Shown: positions 57,630 through 64,000 of the stretch, piece by piece
Layout of the letters: every line of letters starts with the position of its first letter
Numbering within the stretch: position 1 is the stretch's first letter
Origin: Armatimonadota bacterium
Lineage (GTDB): Bacteria; Armatimonadota; Fimbriimonadia; Fimbriimonadales; Fimbriimonadaceae
Assembly: GCA_022563855.1 (NCBI GenBank)
Contig: JADFMN010000004.1
Span: forward strand, 124,001 to 188,000
Reading direction: 5' to 3'
DNA: 64,000 nucleotides
Translations under genes and position numbers: made by a program
Notes under the pieces: generated by a model
The model's database searches: none
What the model was told of the DNA's origin: nothing
Seen by the model: only the letters and a program-made list of their open reading frames with translations

Positions 57630-57729
57630 TCGGGGAATCTCAAATCTCAGATTTCAAATCAGAAGCAAGCTCGAACCAATCCGATCCGAACCTCCGAACT
57701 CCCGAACCCCCGAACCCCCGAACCTCTGA

Positions 57730-57735
57730 TACAAT
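57730..57735 (+). promoter_or_regulatory. -10 box (TGA-TACAAT) 6 nt before gene 57742
   Basis: Extended -10 text CTGATACAAT, then GAACCC and ATG. The paralog at 59384 has the same arrangement. Confidence 0.55.
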
Positions 57736-57741
57736 GAACCC

Positions 57742-59145
57742 ATGCGCTGGCGACTCGGAAGACGGTCCGGAAAGCCGCTAAGCCGGGCTAGGAAGATAGC
57801 GATCTTCAGTCTGTTCGGTCTGAGCGGCGTGGTAGCGCTGATCTTGACGGTCACAGGAATAGGGCCGTACGATATGCCGCAGCAGGCTCGGCGGTTGCCC
57901 GAACTGCTCGAGGAGAGCGAGCGGCTGGGCCTGCCGATGACGCAGGCGGACCTCAAGCCCCAAGTACAGATTCCGGACGATCAGAACGCGGCGATCGAGG
58001 TGGTTCGTCTGGCTGAAGAGGCGGCGAATACCAACGTGACTGTGATCCCGAAGTATTACCTGGCCGGAACTCCAGAGCGCGCGGATCTCGAAGCGGATAT
58101 CCAGACGGTCAGCCCGTTTCTGGACGGGATCGCCGAAGAGCTTGCTGGCAAGCCAGAGTGGTTCATTGACAGAGACTACGACCTCGGCCTGGTTCTCCCC
58201 CTTGTCGAGTACGGAGACTTCAAGGCGGTCGCAAAATACTTGGCGTTCAGGTCGTTCATAAGAGCCGAGCGCTCCGATATCGAGGGAGCGCTGGGCGATC
58301 TGAGGGCAGGTCGCGAGCTTCGACTCAGGATTCTCAACGATCCAGTCCTCGTCGCCTCGTTAGTCGTCATCGCGATCGATGCGATCATGCTGCGGGCCAG
58401 CGAGCACGTTATGACGGCATGGGCTGATGACCCCGACGCGTTGGCACAGCTAGCGGCGGTACTCGCTGAGACCGACCACAGGATCGACCCCCGGCCTGCC
58501 CTGCGCGGCGAGTTCTATTATTTGTTGGCCATCATGAGAAATCTAAAGCAGTACGGCGGACTGACTGGCTTGGGGCAAGGCACCAGCGGCTACGGCGGCG
58601 TAGTACTTGATCCCGACAATGTGCGCCGCTCAGGACTGCCAAGCGACATGTTCGCCAGAGCGTTCTCGGCGGCGATTGCGGAGGAGTGGAATGCGCTGTT
58701 CCGCTCGTTCGAGGGACTGGACGAGCCGCCGCGCGGCTGGGGCGCAGGGATCGACCGCCGAGCGAAGCGGATGAAGGAGCGCTACAAAGTCAGCGAAACC
58801 TATGTTCAAATCCTGATGCCGGTTTTCGGCAAAGTCGATGTTACGCTTACCCGAAACGACGTCGTTCAACAACTGCGCAAGGCGCTCGTGAAAGTGTTGA
58901 GATTCCGGGCCGAAAACGGTCACCTGCCTGCGTCGCTTGAGGAAGCTGGGGCAGCGTTTCCCGACGTGTTCAACGAGGGCGCGCAGCTTCAAGCGATTCT
59001 CACGGAGGACGAAGTGCGAATCTGGAGCATCGGTCCAGACGGCATCGACGATCTAGGTGTGCCACGAGACACTGTGAACAGGGATCGCGACGATCTCGCC
59101 GTCTTCTGGCCCGCGACGAAGCGGACAGAGTACGAAGGCCGGTGA
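57742..59145 (+). CDS. Membrane-anchored protein of unknown function, tandem paralog 1
   Basis: A 467-residue protein. A basic N-terminus and one membrane segment (KIAIFSLFGLSGVVALILTVTG) are followed by GPYDMP, a shared opening of the external part, then a mostly helical domain (to about 380). The C-terminal RAENGHLPASLEEAG to VRIWSIGPDGIDDLG resembles the tail text of pseudopilin-like proteins of Planctomycetes and Armatimonadota. It shares this plan with the next gene (59384). No enzymatic motif seen. Probably leaderless. Confidence 0.7.
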   Translation: MRWRLGRRSGKPLSRARKIAIFSLFGLSGVVALILTVTGIGPYDMPQQARRLPELLEESERLGLPMTQADLKPQVQIPDDQNAAIEVVRLAEEAANTNVTVIPKYYLAGTPERADLEADIQTVSPFLDGIAEELAGKPEWFIDRDYDLGLVLPLVEYGDFKAVAKYLAFRSFIRAERSDIEGALGDLRAGRELRLRILNDPVLVASLVVIAIDAIMLRASEHVMTAWADDPDALAQLAAVLAETDHRIDPRPALRGEFYYLLAIMRNLKQYGGLTGLGQGTSGYGGVVLDPDNVRRSGLPSDMFARAFSAAIAEEWNALFRSFEGLDEPPRGWGAGIDRRAKRMKERYKVSETYVQILMPVFGKVDVTLTRNDVVQQLRKALVKVLRFRAENGHLPASLEEAGAAFPDVFNEGAQLQAILTEDEVRIWSIGPDGIDDLGVPRDTVNRDRDDLAVFWPATKRTEYEGR

Positions 59146-59383
59146 CGATCGTGGCGCGGGTCTCCAGACCTGCACAAACGGAGTGTGGTGCCTTGCCGCC
59201 GCTCTTCTCTGCGAGGCTGGCCTCGCTCGACCTGACGTTGTCGCGTCGGGCGGACTGAATGTCCTCGGACCGGGGTGCGGACCTTCGATCCTTCGACAAG
59301 CTCAGGACAGGCTGAGCTCAGGAGAACGTCTGCGCTCCAACTCCCGAACTTCCGATCTCCCAAACCTCGGATACAATTGACCT
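59146..59383. repeat. Intergenic repeat island 6
   Basis: It contains CGGACTGAATGTCCTCGGAC (59251-59270), nearly the same text as 57186-57205, then CTTCGACAAGCTCAGGACAG/GGCTGAGCTCAGGA (about 59291-59325) and CCGAAC-type heptamers, ending in the TACAAT box at 59372. Confidence 0.7.
59372..59377 (+). promoter_or_regulatory. -10 box (TACAAT) 6 nt before gene 59384
   Basis: TACAAT-TGACCT-ATG. Leaderless arrangement as in the paralog. Confidence 0.55.
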
Positions 59384-60790
59384 ATGCGCTGGCGTTGGGT
59401 GAGAGAGTCGTCGCGTCCGTTGAGCCTGCCGAAGAAGGTTTTCGTTTTCGGGGGTTTTACGCTGCTGATCACGCTTGTCCTCATGCTGGCGGTCACGGGC
59501 GTTGGCCCGTACGATTTTCCTGCGGCGTCACGCTCGCTTCCTGACGTCATTGCGATTAGCCAGTCGCTCGGTCTTCCAATGACAGAGGATGAAGTTGAAG
59601 AGCCAGTTGAAGACGATCAGAACGCAGCTCTCGTCGTCGTGCCGCTCGCAGAGGCACTGGATGAGATTGTCGATGCCGATCTGAGAGATCGGGCTGTTTC
59701 ACGGCTCCTAAGGGAGGAATCACTCAACGAAATCCGCTCGATAGTCGACGACGGCGCCAACCTGTTGGACGCGATCCAGGCCGCGCTGGACCATCGGTCA
59801 GGCTGGTTCATTGACAAGGATCTTGAGCATGGGCCGAACCTGCTCTATCCTGAGGTGGGCCATGTTCAACGGGCTTGCGACGTGCTTCGGTGTCGCGCTT
59901 ACGTCAGGGCAATTGATGGCGATGTCGATGGGGCGTTACGAGATCTTGCGACATGTCGAAAGCTCGCTCAGTACCAAGGCAGCCAGTTTGGGTTTATCGG
60001 CCTGCTGGCGGCGGTAAACATCGAAGGCAGAACGCTAATGGCGAGCACACTGCTAGCCCACCTTTGGCAGGCGGACGAGACCGCCTTACGTAGCCTGCGC
60101 GATATGTTGGCTGACACGTACGTGCCAATCGATCCTCGGCCCGCGATGAGGCACGAGTTCTTTAATGGCGTCGCAGTCGCGAGAAATCTCGACCGATACG
60201 GAGGGCTGAAGGTAGTTCTAACAATAGGCTCGGAATCTCACGGCAAGCCATTCGTGTTCGATTCGATCGGGTTGCAAAGAGAGGGTCTGCCAAAGAGAAT
60301 GTGGGAGCGAGCGTTCCTGGCTCGATTCGCCGAGGTTCTTAACGCTGGCTATACCCCGATCAAAGACGATCCGCACCCGCCGTTGGACTGGACAAAACCG
60401 ATGGTGGATGAGTTGTTTCAACTCGATTTCGATCAGGAATTGAGTTCACGGTACGCCTTCATCATGGTTCCGGTCCTCTCGCAACTTGATCGGCGAATGG
60501 CCGCAGTGGATGCGAGACAGGCCCTAGCCAGAGCCTATGTAGTTGCGCTGATCCACAAAGCCAACCACGGCCAGCTCCCATTGGGTCTAGAAGAGCTAGA
60601 CGGCGATTACCTAGATCCATTCAACGGAGCACCGCTAAAGTTCAAACATACCGCGGACGGATTTCGAATCTGGAGCGTCGATGCCGACGGCCACGACGAC
60701 GACGGCGTTTTTAGGTGGGAAGCGCCAGGTCGCGATCATGATCTCGTTGGGACATTCCCGCCGCTACCTGAAGAACCGCCCGCGCCGTAG
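59384..60790 (+). CDS. Membrane-anchored protein of unknown function, tandem paralog 2
   Basis: A 468-residue paralog of the preceding gene. Shared landmarks are MRWR, a membrane helix (VFVFGGFTLLITLVLMLAVTG), VGPYDFP, LGLPMTEDE, EDDQNAA, IDPRPAMRHEFF (IDPRPALRGEFY in paralog 1) and the late GFRIWSVDADGHDDDG. Both are followed and preceded by repeat-rich gaps, suggesting duplication with flanking repeats. Function unknown. Confidence 0.7.
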   Translation: MRWRWVRESSRPLSLPKKVFVFGGFTLLITLVLMLAVTGVGPYDFPAASRSLPDVIAISQSLGLPMTEDEVEEPVEDDQNAALVVVPLAEALDEIVDADLRDRAVSRLLREESLNEIRSIVDDGANLLDAIQAALDHRSGWFIDKDLEHGPNLLYPEVGHVQRACDVLRCRAYVRAIDGDVDGALRDLATCRKLAQYQGSQFGFIGLLAAVNIEGRTLMASTLLAHLWQADETALRSLRDMLADTYVPIDPRPAMRHEFFNGVAVARNLDRYGGLKVVLTIGSESHGKPFVFDSIGLQREGLPKRMWERAFLARFAEVLNAGYTPIKDDPHPPLDWTKPMVDELFQLDFDQELSSRYAFIMVPVLSQLDRRMAAVDARQALARAYVVALIHKANHGQLPLGLEELDGDYLDPFNGAPLKFKHTADGFRIWSVDADGHDDDGVFRWEAPGRDHDLVGTFPPLPEEPPAP

Positions 60791-60889
60791 AGTGCTCCGT
60801 TATTCGGAAAGGACTCTCACTGTTCACCCCCTCACCTCAATCCTCTCCCTCCAGGGGAGAGGAGATAGCCGCCGATCACCGCGCGCCGA

Positions 60890-61795
60890 TTACCAGCCTC
60901 GCGGGGCGAGCAGTTCTTTCTCGTCGATCGACGAAACGTTGATCCCGACCATCGGTTCGCCGAGGTTGCGGCTGATCTCGGCCAGCCTCTTCGCATCGTC
61001 GAAGAACAGCACAGCCTCGACGATCGCCTTCGCACGCTTCGCCGGGTCGCCGGACTTGAAGATGCCGGAGCCGACGAAGACGGTCTCCGCGCCGAGCTTC
61101 ATCATCAGCGCCGCGTCCGCTGGGGTCGCGATCCCGCCAGCGCTGAAGTTCGGCACGGGCAGCTTGCCTGTCTCATGCACGACGCGCAGCATATCCAGGG
61201 GAGCCCGGTGTTCCTTCGCTAGCGCGTCAAGCTCGTCCTCGCGAGCATTGTGAACGACAGCCATCTCCGACATGATCGTGCGCATGTGGTTGACGGCCTC
61301 GACGACGTCGCCGGTGCCGGCCTCGCCCTTGGTGCGGATCAGCGCCGCGCCCTCGCCACACCGCCGCATCGCCTCGCCAAGGTTCCGCGCGCCGCACACG
61401 AACGGAACCGTGAACGGGTGCTTATCGACGTGGTTTGCGTTGTCGGCGGGGGTCAGAACCTCGCTCTCGTCGACGAAATCGACCTCAAGCGCCTGTAGGA
61501 TTTCAGCTTCGACGAAGTGGCCGATTCGGCACTTGGCCATCACGGGGATCGTGACGGTCTCCTTGATGTCCAGGATCATCTCCGGGTCGCTCATGCGGGC
61601 GACCCCGCCGTCGCGCCGGATGTCGGCGGGCACGCGCTCGAGCGCCATCACCGCGACCGCGCCTGCGTCTTCGGCGATCTTCGCCTGGTCGGCGCTGGTG
61701 ACGTCCATGATGACGCCGCCCTTGAGCATCTCTGCAAGGCCGACTTTCTCGCGCCACGTCTTCTGGGCGCCCGAGGGCATACCGTTCTGATCCAT
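60890..61795 (-). CDS. pdxS: Pyridoxal 5'-phosphate synthase lyase subunit PdxS
   Basis: A 301-residue PdxS that forms PLP from ribose 5-phosphate, glyceraldehyde 3-phosphate and ammonia. Asp31 ([18 protein letters not shown]), Lys88 ([10 protein letters not shown]) and Lys156 ([11 protein letters not shown]) match the catalytic residues. [28 protein letters not shown] is the conserved C-terminal segment. The glutaminase partner pdxT is not adjacent. Monocistronic. Confidence 0.97.
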   Translation of the reverse strand: MDQNGMPSGAQKTWREKVGLAEMLKGGVIMDVTSADQAKIAEDAGAVAVMALERVPADIRRDGGVARMSDPEMILDIKETVTIPVMAKCRIGHFVEAEILQALEVDFVDESEVLTPADNANHVDKHPFTVPFVCGARNLGEAMRRCGEGAALIRTKGEAGTGDVVEAVNHMRTIMSEMAVVHNAREDELDALAKEHRAPLDMLRVVHETGKLPVPNFSAGGIATPADAALMMKLGAETVFVGSGIFKSGDPAKRAKAIVEAVLFFDDAKRLAEISRNLGEPMVGINVSSIDEKELLAPRGW

Positions 61796-61969
61796 CTAAC
61801 TGTGTCTACGCGCCCAATTTGCGCAGGGTGCGTCCTGTAGGAGCATTGTACCGACGCCCACCGAGCGACCTGGGGACTGCGATCCCCCTAATGATACGGG
61901 GAAATCCCCCGAGAATCCGATTACGCCGGTTTGGAATCGGCCCAAGAAACCTAAAGTAGGTTGTGAGGA

Positions 61970-62767
61970 ATGCAAGTTCAAAACATCGAGTGCCAGCTAG
62001 CCAAGGCGCAAATGCGCCGGTTTTTGACCGGCGAAGCCATGCCGGACGAGCTTGTGAGCGACCTGGAAGGCCATTTGAAGGCTTGCCCGGAGTGTATGGC
62101 CGATGCGAATCGCCAGCGCGGCGCGCTGAACGCGATGCTGACCGACAAGATAATCGGAGGGAAGCCGACTGCCAAAGCCGTCGTGAAGCCCAAGCCCCAG
62201 GGCGTAACCGGCAGGTTTGTCCGGCGCCGATCAGAATCGGGCACGGCTGTCGCGGACAAAGCTGTGGTTGAACCGACCTTGCGGACTCCGCGCGACGTGC
62301 TCAACGCACCTGATCGTCAGTTCAAGTCCAAGATCAAGACCAAGGTCAAGAGTTCGACCGCCAAGACGCTCGTGTACAGCTTAGGCCTAGCAGTCGTTCT
62401 CGTCCTGATGAGCACCGTTTTCAAGGATCCGACTCGTCTGTTCGGTCCAAAGGCAAACGAAGCCCAAGGCAACACCCCGCCCGCCGTTCAGGGAGAGGAT
62501 AACAGCTCTGAGCCGGTGGAGAACGGAAGCACGGTTGAACCCACGGGCGACAGGGCGACGAGCGATTCTGGGGCGAATGACCTCCCGGAAGCGACGTCGA
62601 ACTCGCCAGCAGCAGCGGAGAGTTCTGGCGACAATGACTCGTTTCTTGGCAGCGAAGTCATCATAGCGGACTCGATCACGGGCCAGGAAACGGTAATGAT
62701 CCCTCCACCCAAGCCAAAGCCGACCGAAGGCACCGGCACGATAAAGGTGTACCTACCGGAAGGCTAG
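61970..62767 (+). CDS. Zinc-finger (anti-sigma-like) membrane protein
   Basis: A 265-residue protein. The N-terminus has C8, then H35-x3-C39-x2-C42 (EGHLKACPECM), the pattern of zf-HC2/anti-sigma zinc domains. A basic linker (SKIKTKVKSSTAKT) leads to one membrane helix (LVYSLGLAVVLVLMSTVF) and an acidic, low-complexity external tail ending in a proline-lysine stretch (IPPPKPKPTEGTGTIKVYLPE). No sigma gene is adjacent; an ECF sigma is at 47132. It is followed in the same direction by an STN-domain protein (30 bp). Confidence 0.75.
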   Translation: MQVQNIECQLAKAQMRRFLTGEAMPDELVSDLEGHLKACPECMADANRQRGALNAMLTDKIIGGKPTAKAVVKPKPQGVTGRFVRRRSESGTAVADKAVVEPTLRTPRDVLNAPDRQFKSKIKTKVKSSTAKTLVYSLGLAVVLVLMSTVFKDPTRLFGPKANEAQGNTPPAVQGEDNSSEPVENGSTVEPTGDRATSDSGANDLPEATSNSPAAAESSGDNDSFLGSEVIIADSITGQETVMIPPPKPKPTEGTGTIKVYLPEG

Positions 62768-62797
62768 CAAAGATTCAGTAAATCCGAGGAAACAAAA

Positions 62798-63439
62798 ATG
62801 CGAAAACTCATCCCGATCATGCTGTTAGCGGCCTCATCGCTCGCCGTCGCTCAAGGCGGAGACCAGAACGAAGCCACCGACGTATCGATTGCTGCCGAGA
62901 CAGGCGTGGTTACGATCGCGTCGAAGGGGGCGGACGTGCGAAATGTGCTGTACGACCTGTTCACGCAGAGCAAGAACAACTTCGTGCTCGAGGCGAACAT
63001 CCGGTTCATTCTGTACCTGTCGCTCACCGGCGTCGAGTTCGAAGAGGCTTTGAACATCGTGTGCACCGTGACGAGCCTGGAGTACGAACTCGATAACGGC
63101 ATCTACTTCATTGGAAAGAAGAAAGTCGGTTCAGGTCCGTTGCCCAAACGCGATTCGCGGCCGAAACCGCAGGCAAAGCGTGGAAAATTGACCTCTGCAG
63201 AGCTTCAAAAGCATTTGACAACGAGGTTCATGAGGGCCGACTTGCGCAAGGTTTACGAGTCGTTTTCAGAGCAGACCGGCGTCGAGATCATAGTCGACGC
63301 AAACGTACCGATGTACAAAATCGACGCTTTCCTGATCGATACCTCGCTGGAGTACGCCCTGGACGTCTTGGCTAGAGCCACACAGCTGAAGTACACGCTC
63401 AACGACAACAAGCAGATCGTCATTTCGAAGAAATCCTAA
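62798..63439 (+). CDS. Secreted protein with two STN (secretin N-terminal) domains
   Basis: A 213-residue protein with a signal peptide (MRKLIPIMLLAASSLAVAQ). Two STN-like modules are visible: about 36-108 (IASKGADVRNVLYDLFTQ to LEYELDNGIYFIGKK) and 135-212 (FMRADLRKVYESFSEQTGVEIIVDANV to LKYTLNDNKQIVISKK). STN domains form the periplasmic collar of secretins and TonB-dependent receptors; here no pore domain follows. It may be an accessory or a signalling protein. GAGGAAAC precedes the ATG. Confidence 0.78.
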   Translation: MRKLIPIMLLAASSLAVAQGGDQNEATDVSIAAETGVVTIASKGADVRNVLYDLFTQSKNNFVLEANIRFILYLSLTGVEFEEALNIVCTVTSLEYELDNGIYFIGKKKVGSGPLPKRDSRPKPQAKRGKLTSAELQKHLTTRFMRADLRKVYESFSEQTGVEIIVDANVPMYKIDAFLIDTSLEYALDVLARATQLKYTLNDNKQIVISKKS

Positions 63440-63460
63440 AATCCCGTAACGCCAGAGAAG

Positions 63461-63491
63461 CGGCCAACCGCAAGGTTGGCCGTACTCTTTT
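63461..63491 (+). terminator. Rho-independent terminator after the STN gene
   Basis: CGGCCAACC-GCAA-GGTTGGCCG, a 9-bp stem with a GNRA tetraloop, then TACTCTTTT. Confidence 0.88.
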
Positions 63492-63597
63492 GTGTCGTTG
63501 GGATGGATCGGATCAAATTGCCAGGCGTCTATTGAATTGGGAGCGGCGAGATGAGAGCTTTTGTCTGTCAAAATGCAGAAGCGGGTTGACGGAGAAC

Positions 63598-64000
63598 ATG
63601 GAAAGCAACGTGCGACGGGTCTGGATTACGGTGATCAAGTGGGTCGCTGTGCCCGCCGTCGTCGCCGCAGTCGGGTTCTTCCTCGTCGGACCGCGAATCG
63701 GCAGGCCTGATTCGAGCGCTGAATCCAGTGGCCCAGCGGTTCGCACGCCAACGCCATCCGACGTGGTCGAGATGGCATTTGAAACTGATGACAGGCCTGC
63801 GCCGCCCAGGATCATAGTGTCTGTGCAGCCGTCGGATCGACTCGACAGCGAGCCGATCGAGGAGATCCCAGGGCCGGACGATCCGGTGCCTCCGCCGCTC
63901 GTGTTCATGGATGACGACGGCGATGAGGCGTCGATTGGGGGAATCGGCAGCGACCCTCCCGACGCCGACGACTCGGACGATGACGCATCAGGCGACGACA
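63598..64000 (+). CDS. Membrane-anchored acidic protein (3' end beyond the window)
   Basis: The frame from ATG 63598 (GGAG upstream) runs open to the edge. It has a short cytoplasmic start (MESNVRRVWITVIKW), one membrane helix (VAVPAVVAAVGFFLVG), then a proline- and aspartate-rich external region ending in D-rich text. It follows the zinc-finger and STN genes after a terminator. Compositional bias prevents assignment. Confidence 0.6.
   Translation, partial: MESNVRRVWITVIKWVAVPAVVAAVGFFLVGPRIGRPDSSAESSGPAVRTPTPSDVVEMAFETDDRPAPPRIIVSVQPSDRLDSEPIEEIPGPDDPVPPPLVFMDDDGDEASIGGIGSDPPDADDSDDDASGDD

Larger units (their letters stand above)
57040..57741. repeat. Intergenic repeat island 5 (largest)
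   Basis: No gene in about 700 bp. In order it has a CTGGAGGGTGGCGCTCCTGG variant, a GCGGACTGAATGTCCGC hairpin (57184-57200), module B (57279-57314), the twin-hairpin repeat (57321-57369), module C (57393-57461), module A (57603-57629) and a CCGAACC heptamer array (57671-57727) ending at the next promoter. Confidence 0.82.

Overview
The window reads as a dense, moderately GC-rich bacterial chromosome segment. The combined gene content points to a diderm of the Armatimonadota, most likely the Fimbriimonas side; this is inference, not proof. The supporting genes are a Gram-negative-type Pup/UBact-proteasome operon, an S-layer-homology porin with a CsaB pyruvyl transferase, DUF5693, a prepilin-like protein ending in an H-X9-DG motif, several outer-membrane beta-barrels, RpoN, and a dispersed palindromic intergenic repeat family. 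TGA is used as an ordinary stop in many genes, so the genetic code is standard.

Layout. 1-9839 (minus) is one long run: a 12-fold D-x2-G-x-D-x-Y repeat protein, rhomboid protease, DUF5693 membrane protein, CsaB, an outer-membrane barrel, a lipoprotein and a secreted protein cut by the window edge. 9871-12694 (plus) holds an alpha/beta hydrolase, a GNAT enzyme and an H-X9-DG pseudopilin. 12772-14094 (minus) is a TlpA-like thioredoxin whose first redox cysteine position is an in-frame TGA followed by a SECIS-like hairpin, a strong selenoprotein candidate. 14243-15193 is malate dehydrogenase. 15419-19261 holds two SBBP-repeat paralogs. 19431-22298 is an IS1595/ISXO2-type element with 33-bp inverted repeats, two clear passenger genes and a tRNA-like sequence.

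23117-25625 (minus) is yceD-plsX-fabH, without rpmF. 25934-29684 (plus) is a lipoprotein followed by the Dop/PafA-type ligase, UBact and proteasome beta genes with 4-bp overlaps, closed by a terminator. 30372-42030 is mostly housekeeping: glyS, ribE, rpoN, a CBS/CorC protein, a DapA-family aldolase, cdaA-cdaR (c-di-AMP) and metK. 42038-47674 (minus) carries a TPR protein, a GAF sensor with a decayed GGDEF, endonuclease IV and an ECF sigma/membrane regulator pair. 47762-51834 (plus) has a phosphohexomutase, the SLH porin and a small secreted protein. 52305-57039 (minus) has DUF1385/CBS, secG, a metallophosphatase and ccmA-ccmB-ccmC. 57742-60790 holds two tandem paralogs of unknown function, followed by pdxS (minus). 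A zinc-finger/STN-domain cluster runs off the right edge.

Functional links. CsaB and the SLH porin together suggest outer-membrane tethering through a pyruvylated wall polymer. The pseudopilin, the STN protein and RpoN fit a type IV pilus or type II secretion organism. CcmABC and the Sec-type thioredoxin both concern extracytoplasmic redox and cytochrome assembly. Many genes have a TANNNT box 6-10 nt before the start codon, implying widespread leaderless transcription. Intergenic gaps at 22.8, 34.7, 35.6, 52.1, 57.3 and 59.3 kb are built from shared, rearranged repeat modules with compensated hairpins.
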